Assembly: GCA_949752745.1 (NCBI GenBank)
Contig: OX457027.1
Coordinates: 84,059,936 to 84,123,935, forward strand
Direction of reading: 5' to 3'
DNA length: 64,000 nt
Origin: Protula sp. h YS-2021
Taxonomy: Eukaryota > Annelida > Polychaeta > Sabellida > Serpulidae
In this document: positions 43,160-55,859 of the stretch, piece by piece
Layout of the letters: each line of letters begins with the position of its first letter
How positions within the stretch are numbered: the stretch's first letter is position 1
The notes under the pieces: model-generated
The model's input: only the letters and a program-made list of their open reading frames with translations
Told to the model about the DNA's origin: nothing
The model's database searches: none
Program-made: the position numbers and the translations under genes

Positions 43160-43675
43160 TAAATCGATTCTGTGCTACTTTGTATCACTGTGTACTTCCA
43201 TAGACTCTGCTATTTTGTATCAATGTGTATTTCCATAAACCTCTGCTACTTTGTATCACTATGTACTTCCATAGACCTCTGGTACTTTGCATTACTGTGT
43301 ACTTCCATAGACCTCTGCTACTTTGTATTACTGTGTACTTCCATAGACCTCTGCTACTTTGTATTACTGTGTACTTCCATAGACCTCTGGTACTTTGTAT
43401 TACTGTGTACTTCCATAGACCTCTGGTACTTTGTATTACTGTGTACTTCCATAGACTTCTGCTACTTTGTATTACTGTGTACTTCCATAGACCTCTGGTA
43501 CTTTGTATTACTGTGTACTTCCATAGCCTTCTGCTACTTTGTATTACTGTGTACTTCCATAGACCGCTGGTACTTTGTATTGCTGTGTACTTCCATAGAC
43601 CTCTGCTACTTTGTATTACTGTGTACTTCCAAAGACCTCTGGTACTTTGTATTACTGCGTATTTCCGCAGACTGC
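43160..43675. repeat. 36-bp minisatellite, ~14 copies
   Basis: The unit is TACTTTGTATTACTGTGTAC followed by TTCCATAGACCTCTGG or TTCCATAGACCTCTGC. Because 36 is divisible by three, two frames stay open for ~160 codons as 12-residue repeats. There is no codon-level conservation beyond the DNA repeat, so a gene is not claimed. Confidence 0.9.
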
Positions 43676-44699
43676 ATATTGTAGCATGTGTTGAGATTGA
43701 GCTTTAGATGTCTTATTTATTATGACTTAATTGGTGCAAATAAAACGAAACCACAATATCTTTAAAAGATAATAAGATATTACCATTTATTGAAAAGAAG
43801 TGGGGGATAGTAAAATAGAGGTGGAAACGTATTACATATTACTTTCTCGGGGAGGGAATAGTAATATATATTACTGGTCCCGGGGTATTAAAAGTATTAT
43901 GGGGGAAAAATATTTCCTTACACCGCTACACACCGGTATAAATATGTTTATAAGGGAATATGACCGCATTATGGAAATTATTCCCAACCATATACTCTGG
44001 CAAGCTTATGACGATTTACTCCGGATAACTGACCTGCTCTGAAATTATGGTGTGTTAAAAACACCGAAGTTCTTTTACATTCCAGGCATGATGACCCGTA
44101 GGCATTATGAGTAGAAGGCCCACAGGCTAGCCAATTTCGTACTACAAGTGCTACAGGCTGCAGGGAGGTTTTTCAGATCAGTCTGCCCACTCATGTGGCT
44201 TTGTCATTATTCTGTGTTAAGAGCAAAAGTCGGGAAAACCGTCATGCTTCAAGAAGTACATCAGCATTACGTCAGATCACGTAATAAAAAACATAACAAA
44301 ACATATTATGCGTATGTTTATATTAAAAAATTCATAATGGAATAAGAGTTTTGAAGTCAGTCGAATTACAACGCCGGGAATCGATCATTACAGTATATGA
44401 ACTAACATAAGAAAGAGTTAGTAAGTGCAGGTCTTTTGAAAAACATTGACCTGCCTCCCCTTCCCCAAAACAAGTTCAGCGCTCACAGAGAAATCGTTCT
44501 CAGAAACTAAACTAGCGGCAATAAAAGACACTCATACCATCCCAAGAGCCCCTACCCTCAACCCCTTAAATATGTTTCAATCCAACAACATACGTTAAAA
44601 TTTTGAACTATTATCACAGAAATTTTCAGCCTTTCAGGCAGCGTGACTATGTTTTCAATTTTTCAATACCCATACCAGTGTTTTAAATTAAAAACAATA

Positions 44700-45225
44700 C
44701 AAAATACTTCAAGTATGTCAGCAAAACTGACTAAGTCCCCCGCAGGCGTGCAATCACAGGATTTCAACCAAAAATTAGTAGCTTGAACAGTTACGGCTAC
44801 ATGGCGCAGACAAGCAGCCATTCTACAAATCATTACGATGAAATTCTAACAATTCTTTCCATTTTCCCAATTTTTGCGAAATTTTCAAAATAACCCCTCG
44901 TTGCACAGGCCCACTACATAGCCTTTGCATGTGCACGAGAACAATTGATTCGCTTCAATGGTTACGGAGAGATGACGCCGACAAACACCGCTGAATAACT
45001 CGATTGTCTTGAATTTTCAAAGCTTTGCCATTATTCATATTTTTGCGAAAATATCAAAATAACCCCTTAGCACAGCTCCACTGTATGTGCAAGAGAATAA
45101 TTTAATCAATTCAGTGATTATGGAGATACAGCGCCGACAAAAAAGTGTCGACGGACGGATAAACGGACGGACGGACCCGAATCCTATAGTCCCCTGCTTC
45201 GCGCTACGCGGTTAATAAGACGTGT
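44700..45225. repeat. Dispersed repeat with imperfect internal duplication
   Basis: Two related segments (TTTTTGCGAAATTTTCAAAATAACCCCT and TTTTTGCGAAAATATCAAAATAACCCCT, ~175 bp apart), each followed by a GGTTACGGAGA or GATTATGGAGA word and CGCCGACAAA, end in a GGACGGACGG tract. The final ATCCTATAGTCCCCTGCTTC-type terminus suggests a mollusc dispersed repeat end. No ORF is seen. Confidence 0.45.
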
Positions 45226-45460
45226 GACTGACAACATTAACCCCTTGTAAACAAACACACAATAAATGCATCGAAGTATTATCTGCAGTATATTGTACTG
45301 ACCATAAAAGGCAAGAGGCCGGCATAAGTTTTAAGTAGTTAATATCAACTACAGAAAACCCCTTCTGTAACTGTCCCTTCATATGCAGTCCTGTTTCTGC
45401 TGAAAAAGGCTGATGTATGTTAGAATTTCTATAATTACATATATTAAGTAATGAAGTAAT

Positions 45461-45590
45461 GGGGTGACGGTTAGTTCAGTTCCTTAGAGCGTTGGTCTGG
45501 TAATCCCAAAGCCCCTAGTTCGACTCCAGCTCGGGGTGTTAAGCAGAGGATTGGCGCGGGTTAGATCACTCACCACTGAATTCCAAAAAA
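45461..45590 (+). mobile_element. tRNA-derived SINE-like sequence
   Basis: GGGGTGACGGTTAGTTCAGT...TTAGAGC (A-box) and AGTTCGACTCC (B-box) are ~50 bp apart, followed by a short tail ending TTCCAAAAAAAA. This resembles a pol III-promoted SINE head. It is truncated or very short, and no target duplication was identified. Confidence 0.45.
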
Positions 45591-46493
45591 AATCGGCCAC
45601 ATAGTTAAAAATATTATGTAGAAAAATATGTAAGAAAACTTTAATTAAGACAACATAACAAAGGACACTTTAATATGCTTATCATATGTCTATGTCATAA
45701 CACATTCTAAACAAGTAACAAGCTCAAGTGCTTCACAGTCATTATTTTCCAGTTAATTTGAATTTCCTGAAAAAAAAAAACATGGCCTTCCTATGGCACG
45801 AATTGATGAAGCAAACCTGTACGAAAATACAATAATCCTTACTAATATGTAGTACTTAAATGTGATACAGACAAAGTAAAAAATGTCGGTGTTGCGGTTG
45901 GAAGCAGCCACACCTTCTTCATTGACTCCGCACACATAATATTATTAACAATTCAATTTTAGTATAGTTTCAATCGCTATACATTACATAACCATTAGGC
46001 AAATACTTTATTCTTGCGGGTTGAGGCAAAACGAAGCAAGAGATTTGGATGGTTGTCTTTGATTGCTACTAGAAAGAAGAATATTTTACACCCTATTGTA
46101 TTTGCATATTATGCTCCTCCCAACACTCGAATGGGATTCACTGGGCTATTCATAAATAGTGCAACTAAACGGAATGAGAAATAAAGACAAAAATAGATTT
46201 AACCGTGTTATTTCATGTTGATTTATGTTAAATTGTAACATCCGGATAAAAAACAGGTCTTAAATTCAAATGAGGCCTCGATATTAAGGTTTTCGTCGAT
46301 CACCTTTGAATGGGACAATTTTCTGCGGGAAATAACCTAAATGCAACACCACACATTGCGCTGCGTTCCGCATAAGTTATAACCAGGCTCAGCCGGAAAA
46401 TAAATTTAGATAACTAATTTTATATGCTGGATTAATTTTCACAGAACTGAAAAATTATACATATTTAAACTATATTTGGAAAGCAGTTGAACA

Positions 46494-47467
46494 ATGTCAG
46501 AAAGGAAATATAAAGCGTTCCTGGTGATATCTTGTCTAATGGTAGCAAGGGGATTCCCAATACCGGCGACTTACTGCAAGCGTGACAATGACTGTGAGCA
46601 AGGATTTTTCTGTGATTCTGTGACAAAAATGTGTGACTCCTGTGCTATATTATGTGGGCCTGAGAAGTGGCAAGCACTTTGTGCTACAAACTGTAAAAGT
46701 AAGTGTCATTTTATTCTTTAATTCACACTTGTTCTCAGGGAGGAGAATTGAAGTCACTACGCTTTGTATTGAAACGATGGTGCATACGTCTGCACAACTT
46801 TTAAATACTTTCATTACTGAACCTTTAAATTGTTAATCCAACAACTGTATCCAACACGAAAAGCACTTTACGACCTATGTATTATCCCCCTCCCCCTCCC
46901 GGTTGTTGTATGTGTGGTTATGAATACCAATCCATATCTGGCAATGCCACGTGTTTTGTTACTGTTTAGTCACTTGTGAGAATAGCATCTTAGAGTAACA
47001 AGTCAATCGAAATTATCCGTGCGTTTTACTGTGTTTCTAATTACTACGAACGATTAATACCGTAACCAAATATTACACCGGTAATCTGCCCATCGGTAAT
47101 CTGCCCCCCCCCTCAAATCTGCCTCCAGGTTATCTGCCCCCTCCGAAAAGCACTTCAAGACCTGTGAACCTGTCTCATGCCGACCAACTCCCGTGATTTT
47201 TTCCTCCTCCTTTCAATATCTGATGTGGTATTTATTCACTTCTACTGTCATTTTTACGGTTGGAAGGTAAAAATTAATTTGACATATACAAGGCATAGTT
47301 GACTTCAGTATTAACCCCTGCACGAGTGGCACGTGTTCTGCGCCATCGATCGGTTTGGAGTGGCGATCGTTTTTGCTGGTTTCCACTGCCTCTTCCCATA
47401 ACATCCACATTCCCTGCCCCGTCGTAGTTAAGAAAGACCTTTATGGTATCTGAATAAAGCCATATAA

Positions 47468-47552
<85 letters not shown>

Positions 47553-48332
47553 AAAGTTTACACCTTCTTTTGTTGTAGAACATGACGCAAGAGTGCGGGG
47601 ACCGGAAATAGCATCAGAAGTTCCAAAGAACGAAAACTTAAAATTGGAGCACGGGAATTCACAGCCAACATCAGGACCTGTGCCCGAGCGCGGCAATGCA
47701 CAAAGTGAGTTCTTATGCTTTCTTTTAGCTCCTACATTTTGATAAGCACTTTTTAAAGTTTATCGATATGAAACACAGCAAGAGAAATGTATTTTTTTTT
47801 TTAGATTTCCACACATTTGTTAGTGACAAGAATATTAGTTATCATATAACGGCATTGGTAGCGACTGTCCCACTTCTTGGTTTGATCGTCTGTCTCCTCG
47901 GCGTTGTCTATTGCTGGAACAAACAAGTGGCAAAAATGACGTCATCACCGTCAGGTATGATCATGCTTTATCCTCTCGTAACAGCAACCATGTGCATGTA
48001 AACGAGAATTGAAAAATTAAAATATCGCTTCTCATTTTACCAGAGCCCTTATTTACTCAAAATATTTGATGTGATAGTTATGATGTCAAAGGCAAAACAG
48101 TTGCTAAAACTGATGAGCAAGTTACTATTTTTATGAATTTGGTGATTTTTAAATTTGAGTGTTGTCCAATGTTTCTGTTGCAGGTATGCAGACAAGTGAG
48201 AAGACCTCAGCTGTCGTAAATCACTCACCAAACACAAAATGTGTCAGTCGATTTCAGCAGGAATCGAATCAAGAGCAAGTGCAGGAAATCACCAGCAACT
48301 CCCGCACATTGCCCCGTACACAGAACTCATGA
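46494..48332 (+). CDS. TNFR-like single-pass receptor, gene 3 (4 exons)
   Basis: The exons are 46494-46698, 47579-47704, 47805-47954 and 48184-48332; all introns are GT-AG and phase 1, giving 209 aa. Exon 1 has a signal peptide (KAFLVISCLMVARG) and the 8-cysteine domain (YCKRDNDC...FFCD...CDSC...CATNC). Exon 2 is a 42-residue polar stalk not seen in the sister genes. Exon 3 holds the transmembrane helix (ITALVATVPLLGLIVCLLGV). Exon 4 is a ~49-residue cytoplasmic tail containing SNQE, which fits the [PSAT]-x-[QE]-E TRAF-binding rule. A long (CT)n run abuts the exon 2 acceptor. Receptor identity is inferred from cysteine spacing; there is no death domain. Confidence 0.66.
47470..47548. repeat. 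(CT)n microsatellite
   Basis: This perfect dinucleotide run of ~79 bp lies in intron 1 of receptor gene 3, 30 bp upstream of the exon 2 acceptor, so it may act as an extended pyrimidine tract. Minus-strand frames read Arg-Glu repeats, which are not a gene. Confidence 0.95.
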
Positions 48333-51300
48333 TCAACAGAACTGTTAGGTTCATGGGTTAATTTAACAGACCCCTGATCAATAGAAAAACGGCAAGACGC
48401 GTTGTAGGAAGTGTTGCAAACTGTAAGACGTCCGCTTCTTGAAAGAGTCACTTTTTGGCTGTTTTTGTTTTGTTTTGTTTTGCTTGTGTGTTTTTTTTTT
48501 TGTTTTTTGTTTTTTTTTTAGTTCGAGCTACATTTTTACTGGATGTGACTGGTTTTGGCTTAAGTCACCACGACATATTACTAAGCTAAGCAAGTGGTTT
48601 TCTTCATCGCTGCACTGATATGAGGAGGTGGGGTTGGGTATAAATGCTTTTGAATGGATTCACACAATAGATAGCGGTGTCTATAAACATACTTCCCTGA
48701 CATATTATGTGCGATCTCCGATGCCATGTGCAAAAGAAAAAAATAGGAATGGCAAAAAGATGTAGTGGGATTTTTTTCTGTGTCGCATGTGGCCATTTAA
48801 AAACCTATAATTTAATGGATAGAACAGTCTGTATAACGGTTCTGTGGTTTCGGTGAAATCAGAACACATTCTAACTCATCAGAAAATAGTAACTTCAGAT
48901 AATTACTACTATTTCTTATATATGTCATAGATGCACAGCCTAGAAGATTCTAACTGAACCTATATAATGAAATTTGACATTTTGTGGTAATACAGGATCT
49001 ATGCAGATATGTTCCAGCAAACACATCTGTGAGGATATTAGGTTCGCCTTCAACAAGTGCAGTTCCAATACAACAGTGCCCATGGAATTGAAGAAAAAAA
49101 AACTAGTATTATCCCGTCCCAAACAATGCCCTCCAACATAGTTCGCTTTTCATATATTTCATACAAATCGCATAAGGCAATTACGGAGACATTGCACTCC
49201 AAACTTGATTTTAGTCCATGGCAATTCAGAACTTCGATACTTACCAGCAAAAAAAAAAAAAAAAAACGAAAACAAAACAAAAACAAAAACAAACAAACAA
49301 ATGGCTTGGTGACTCTGTATTTGCTTTGTAGCATACTTCAAAGACTTTTTCTTAAAAAATAAATATTCACATATAATTCATTTTTCAGGAAAACCACTCG
49401 TTAAAAGAATCGACTTCCAAAGCTAGAGTCGATACAGAATTCGCTTAAATTAGTTTTCTATAAAATTTATTAGATTTTGGACACATTCAAACATTTTTGC
49501 GCTGCCCGTACTACGTGCAAATAGTCTGATATGATCTACCAATGATTTTCCACAGTATTTGGCACACGCATTTTTAAAGTATTTCTGGTTGGTATCAGGT
49601 GGAATATTCAATATCATCCCCGGTGGGGGGGGGGGGGGGGGAGACAGACTAGGCTCCCTATCTCTATCTCCCCCCCCCCTCCACCTGGTATTTTTTGTCC
49701 CTATTGGTATCACTTTCTAAAAGGAAGATGTAGTTGAACATACAAGAAAGTGCTTCTTGAATAATGTGGATGTTATTTATGATAATCTTAGCGATCAGGA
49801 GTATCCATCTGGGTCCTTTAAATGCTAAAAAGGATAAATAGAAAAAAATAAAGAATTTGTGATCAAGGACGCCTTTTTATATTTTGTTTGAATTATGTTG
49901 AATTTAGTCAATAAAGTGCTTCAAGATAGTTTTATACAGTTTGAGTCCCTTTATTCTCTTGAACAAATATTATCAAATATATTTACACGCAAAAAAGTTC
50001 GAGGTGGAGGGGGCTAAATATACTGAAGGGGGAAGATAGCCTAGGATAGCTTCCCAAGGGTGGGGGGGGGGGGGGCTGTACAGGGGATAAGATAGCGTGT
50101 TACACCGGGTATGTTGTTCAAATTTCTTCCAACCAGGAAGAATGACGACATTTCATGATAATTTGAGTAATGTTAGAAGCATTGTGACCAGTTGCGTGGT
50201 GACAGATTTGTTTTTTTTTGGTTTATTTTCTAATGATAATTTTTTTGTTATCAAAGGGTTCTTAAATTTGAAGAAACAACGTGCGCATGTTTTCTCATAA
50301 TATGACATGACTGCTTGTTCGAGGAATCGGTGGTAGTTTTTGAGCAATCGGTGGGCGTTTTTGAGCAATCGGTGGGCGTTGTCGAAATCACACTGAATAT
50401 TTTTTCTCCAATAAGGAAATTATCAAGAATAATTTATTATTATTACAAGACTCTTTTGCGTGTTTCATTGGGTGTCTATTTCAAATACATTGAAACAACT
50501 GATCAACAAGCAAACTGGTACGTAAAAAGCTTAAAAGACACGTTGTCTTTGTAGTACACTGCATAATTTTGTTACTACAGCAGCATCGGGGACGCAAAAT
50601 TGCACTTTTCAGAACTTCACTATGAAAAAGTTACGTTTTGCAGCATTTTAATTATATTAAAACGTTAAACATTCCAAGTTAAATATAACCTACAGAAATC
50701 GAACTGGTGACAGTGGAGGCGTTCGCAGAGTCAAAAAGTATTAAAACGCAGTGGAACAACCCACAGCAATCCATCATTCATATATTTATCATGCCCCAAA
50801 TGGACAATTTGACAGTACCGTTGTGATCTCCGCAACCCCCCCCCCCCCCATACAACAAATAAAAAACTGTAGCCATTTCTTCCAATCTTTTAAAGGCTTT
50901 ATTTTTGTTTTTTTTTTTTTAAGGGGCAGGTCTGGGCATGGTAGGAAGGACGGGTAGGGTGTCTAAGCTCAGCGTTTAGTTTTTTTATGGAGTAATGTTT
51001 CGACATAGAATGTGGGTAGCGTCTTTAAACATACTTTATTATTTTTTTTTTTTGGGGGGGGGGGGGGAGTACAGATATTTTAAGAGAGTGGCTGCAACAA
51101 AGGAACAAGATTTTAGGAAAATCATTTAAGGCACTTCCTGATGCTTTAAATTCCATGGATTATGATTTGCAAACGAACGCAGAAAATATTGTCAGACAGT
51201 CAGACCGACAGACACGCGGCCGATCGCATATAATCCCCTATGGGGAATGAAAAAAATAATTTTGAACTATATCACTCTTTATCATAAATTCTCAGGTGTC

Positions 51301-51535
51301 ACATTAAAACATCAAACTAATAACCGTCACTTACACGGGGAACTTTTGCAGTAGGGTATTTACTCCAGAGTGACAGTTAATCATCAAAAGAAAAATGCCT
51401 ACTCAATAACAAAAGCGTTCCAGTCACTGCCTACTAGCTCCTTAGTTCATACAAAAGGCCGTTATAAGTCGGATTAGTCTCAGATGCCATCTCACGTGTA
51501 AATAGTTACCTCAGTATTTACCCGCACACAGTAAT
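48333..51535. other. Non-coding stretch
   Basis: No gene is supported. It contains homopolymer G/C runs (49625-49680, 50060-50074, 51052-51066) and a short triplicated TTTTTGAGCAATCGGTGGGCG word (50310-50380). Confidence 0.55.
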
Positions 51536-52039
51536 TAACACTTGACAAGCCTTTGGCTTGCAAGAGTTTTTTGAATTTGTGCGAGCAAAATTCGTCCTTT
51601 TTTTTTTTCTTCTTGACACTTTTTCCGATTTTTTGTGTCTTCTTCTTCTCTGACACTATGGGCCCTACGACCATGAAACTTGGGACTTACGAAGAGCTTG
51701 ATCTGAACATGTGCATGTCACTTTTTATTTTCGTCTTTCGTTTCGTTTTCTTTGTTAAAACGCCATGTGAAAAGAGTGTATTTTTTGCAAGTTAATGCGT
51801 AGCATTTAAGCCACATCACACACAGTTGCTCAGTGAGCTTTGTGCGAGCTCTCACTGTGTATGCTAGATCAGTCAATAAAACCTTAAGTCAACAGAAACT
51901 AAACACTACTCGGCTTATAAGACGTATTCAAGCTGTGTTGTTTGCCATATATTATTCAAGAAATAACCCATTGAAGCCAGTATTTTTGCGTTTTAATTTT
52001 TGTCAAGTGTTTAACATTTCGCTAGCGGAATGAGCTTCT
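51536..52039. repeat. Dispersed repeat, copy 2
   Basis: This is a direct copy of 42205-42724, slightly shorter, with the same end words. The two copies flank receptor gene 3. Confidence 0.8.
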
Positions 52040-52766
52040 AGTTACAATCCGGATTAGGCAGAGGTGTCAAAAATATTTGATGAAAAAACTAGGTTTTTTT
52101 TTTAATTTAGACGAACTGTCGTACCTTGTAGATTTAGACGAAACGTCGCTAGACGAACTGTCGCTAGACGAAAAGCCGGGATACCATCGGTGTTAGGTGC
52201 ATGACTTTATAAAAAGACCCATCTGCTAAAAATAAATGCCGTCTCAGAAATCGTGAAATTCAATGGTATATGATAAATAACAATTATTCATAGCCTCTGG
52301 TTCATCCTGTAAATCGTCAAATAGAGTGTAATCATGCTCAGATACACGCAATCCCGCGACGTAAATAAAATAAATAGATAAACACCCCCAAGAGGATTTT
52401 CCTGTCCTTAAACACCCAAGAGGATTTCCCTCTTCTTAAACTGTACCAAAGACGTCAGGGGTTCCTACGCGGTATATATCAAAATAACTTCCATATAAGG
52501 CTTAACCCAAGAAGAAAGGTATAAAATGCATATATGTTTCAAGAAAGATTGACGTCACTTGAATAAGAATTATCTATATATAGTTACAGCAATCTGTCAT
52601 TCATAAATAAAGTTTTAGTCACACCACTAAGTTGTTGTGTATATATACAAACGAAATTCTGCAAAAGGGAAATCATTTATCTGAAACAAGCGCAACTTCA
52701 TTTGAACTTCAAAGCTTTTGGAATATTTGATTTCAAAGTTTGAAAAAGTTACAATAACACAAAATA

Positions 52767-55700
52767 ATGAAGGCAAACAGTGTTTGGATGCTAGTAGTTG
52801 CAGGACTGGCCATGTTGTTTGGGACTGTTGCAGCTCTGCCAACCATAGAATGCAGACGGGATAATGATTGTTACGAGAACATGTATTGCGATAACGTCAT
52901 CGGTCTGTGCGACGACTGCATTACGATGTGCAGGAGCCATGTTAAGGAGAACGATTGCAAGCGACATTGCAAAGGTTAACAAATTAAACCTTAATATTTT
53001 TATACTCTTTTAAGTATTATTGTTTTTTTTTTAATTTGTTTTTCTTGGGGTGTAGTTATCAGGGGTGTAGGATAACTGACAAACTTCATTATTTGGCTTT
53101 TTTTTTTTTTCGCTAAAAGGAAACCTTACTCCGGAGTAACAAGACAAAATAAAAGAAGGAAAACCTGCATCATAAGCATAACCTTATAATCCCCTGCCTG
53201 TCATCGGGGGCCACTATTATACGAGTATTAAATGCCCACAGTGATCCCCGAGCCTCTTGCTACACAAGAGGAATTGATCCTTTGCAGTCTTAGGTGTTGT
53301 CTCAGGGGAATCAGTTTTTTTTATATAAATACCGGTCGTTTCGACATTTGTACTGCCGTTAAAATCGAATCCGGGACAAAATGACTCCGCCCAAAATGAC
53401 TCCGTCCAAAATGCCTCCAAAAACTGCAAGGGGGGACAAAATGACTCCGCCCAAAATGCCCCGAAATATTATTTCGAATTTTTTTTAACTATTTCTGGCA
53501 AAGTGCCAGAAAATGTGTTTTGAGTAGACGGGCTTAATCCTGATCACGGGGAGTGTGAGAGGTGTGGCTTCGTTTCCGCAAAGCTGCCAGTAACGGTGTT
53601 TTGAGTAGACGCACTTAATCCCCCTGCAGTGCACTGCCGGCCTGAAACGCATGTTAATCCCACTCCGGAGGACTTTGATAAGCGTGGTTTTGTTTCCACA
53701 AAGCTGCCAGAAACTGTTTTGAGTAGACACACTTAATCCCGCAGCAGTGTAATGCATGCGCAGAACTCCCCCACGATTCCCACCAGAGGTTTGGAATGTT
53801 CACGACGCGACCATCAAGGATGAGCCGAGGACCAACAACCAATGTGAGGGATTTAACAATAGATTCTTCCACCTGGTTGGCCACCATCATCCAACCATCT
53901 GGACGTTCATCACGGCTATTCGGCAGGAAGACTGTGCCGTCCGTGCAGCTATTGAGCAAGATTTGCGCGGAGAACCACCGAAAAAACGAATTCGCAAGGA
54001 GTATGTGGCACTTCAAAGACGACTCAAGACCCTGTGCACAGATCGCGCCGAAGGACGGAGAACTATGGCAGACTTCATCGACGGTATCGGTTACAACGTG
54101 CGTTGGATGCCAGTGAACTTGGAAAACCAAGAACTCCAGGGTTGATTTGCCAGCGAGTTAAGAGACACTGTGATTTTTAACTGAGTTGATGAGTAAAGTG
54201 AGCCACTGAGTGAGTGAGTTAGAGACACTGTGATTGCTAACTGAGTTGATTAGCTAAATGCGCCAGTGAACTTGGAGAAACAAGAACTCTGATTATCAGT
54301 TTTGATAAAATGTGAATTAACAAGAGTTGTCTTTTTCATTTATTAAAATAAACCATTCTTCCCTTCACTTTGAAAAAATAAGATTTCGAGGTATTTTGGG
54401 CGGAGTCATTTTGTCCCCCCTTGCAGTTTTTGGAGGCATTTTGGGCGGAGTCATTTTGGGCGGAGTCATTTTGGGCGGATACCGTTAAAATCACCACTAC
54501 AACAACAATGGAAATCTTGACAACTCAGCGTGGTTGTCAGGAACTGTGCCCAGATGGCCACATGTATGTCAAGCAAATTGGAAAGGCTGACAGTAGTTTT
54601 TTTGTCAAGGAAGTAATAAGTAGCCTGTTGAATTTATTTCTCATGCATTTAGTAGCATGCGGGAAGAAAGAAACAAATAAAATGAAAGAGCTGATCAGTT
54701 ATCCGTTTTTTTTCATTAAGGCGTTGTCAGTTGTTCGTTGGTCAGTTTGTATGTACCCCGGGATCAGGACTATGATGACGCGATCAGTAGTGTCCTTATG
54801 CATCAAGAGAATGTTGGCATTCAGCTTTCTTTCAAAAGGTCCACAATTTTGCCTTCGCATTTAATGGATGGCTTATAGGTTATGATATCTCTGGAACTAA
54901 AATATGTTTTACTTAAAGATTTTTAAAGATTTCCACTCATGCCACCACTAAAACACTGGCCACAGAAAGCCATTCGAAAATTAAAAGACTTAGACTTCAG
55001 CACTGTACCAGCCGTATGATTGGAGATTTTTAAAATAAGAAATCATTAGGTTTACCACCAAATCAAATTGTTTCCCTGCCTATATAATAAATGTACGGAG
55101 TCGCACCCTTTTTTACATTTACTCATTCTGTCTAAATGAGGCAGTGTGTCGTATATTTATTTGCAGATACGTACGAGAAAATGAAGAGCACACTACCTAC
55201 ACCAAAAGCAGAACCCCGCCACCAGATGGACGACCCAGAAAACGATCCAGGCTCCAGGGACTACACGAACGCTATCTATGTCGCCCTGGCCGTGGTAGGC
55301 GTCGTGGCCATTACAATGGCAGTAGTAGTGGGCATCATCTATTACAGGAAGAGGCCGCAGGGCCATAATCCCATACCCATCCAAGGTCAGTTGCATTTAG
55401 GGAAAAGTTTTCGTGTATATTCGTACAGTAATAATTAAAGGACAAGTATGCCACATGGTGCAGGTTTTGTTTCCTTATTTTTATAGTAAATGTTTATAGT
55501 TATTCATTACTTCTTAGAGATACATCAAAAGGAATATTTCGAAGCAAAAAACACGTGCTTGGTTATATCTTTTCGTAATCTGTTGATCAAGTGACATGTA
55601 GCACAGTCACTGGGTTAACAAGTGTGTTAGGTTAACACGTATGTTAGGTTACCCGTTAATTCCATACATTCTGGCTGAATAACAACGCGGAAATAAGTGT

Positions 55701-55859
55701 TCATGATTTAGCATAGCTGATGCAGTTTTCCATGTATTTCTAATGTATGTTTACCTCTTTTTAACAGATACCGACGGGAACCACCTGCCGCGCACCACCT
55801 GCCCACAGCAACAGCAAACAAACCTCAGACATTCTCAAGAACGCCTTGCCGTGAATTAA
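52767..55859 (+). CDS. TNFR-like single-pass receptor, gene 4 (3 exons)
   Basis: The exons are 52767-52974, 55167-55385 and 55768-55859, phase 1 throughout, giving 172 aa. Exon 1 has a textbook signal peptide (SVWMLVVAGLAMLFGTVAA) and the 8-cysteine domain (ECRRDNDC, MYCD, LCDDC, then DCKRHC). Exon 2 is a Pro/charged stalk followed by the helix YVALAVVGVVAITMAVVVGI and the basic stop YYRKRPQ. Exon 3 is a Gln-rich 30-residue tail ending ERLAVN, the same size as that of gene 1. AATAAA lies at 56356. Intron 1 holds a MULE remnant. It is closest to gene 3 in the cysteine domain (both CKRDNDC/CRRDNDC). Ligand is unknown. Confidence 0.68.
53367..54481. mobile_element. MULE remnant (~1.1 kb) with 11-bp target duplication
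   Basis: Inverted ends rich in CAAAATGACTCCGCCC lie at 53367-53460 and 54389-54481, flanked by CCGTTAAAATC at 53356-53366 and 54482-54492. Duplications of 9-11 bp are typical of Mutator-like elements. Inside are three imperfect ~80-bp repeats (GAGTAGACGCACTTAATCC words, 53515-53750) and a transposase fragment. It is nested in intron 1 of receptor gene 4. Confidence 0.75.
53756..54145 (+). pseudogene. MULE transposase C-terminal fragment
   Basis: The 130-codon frame contains RTNNQCEGFNNRF, GHHHPTIWTFITAIRQE and KKRIRKEYVALQRRL. This matches the conserved 'NNxxEgxN..f...HP.iW.fi..lr.e' tail of MULE/FLYWCH-associated transposases. The catalytic DDE core is absent, so this is a truncated copy. 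Confidence 0.7.

Noticed and set aside
43172..43707. Two ~165-codon frames with 12-residue repeats
   Set aside because: The 36-bp minisatellite keeps frames open by length alone; two overlapping frames are equally open, so coding is not supported.
43800..44042. 80-codon frame near 43.8 kb
   Set aside because: Isolated, no domain, repeat-like composition and no splice or promoter support.
47274..47696. Arg-Glu repeat protein on the minus strand
   Set aside because: It is a translation of the (CT)n microsatellite and the antisense of receptor gene 3 exon 2.
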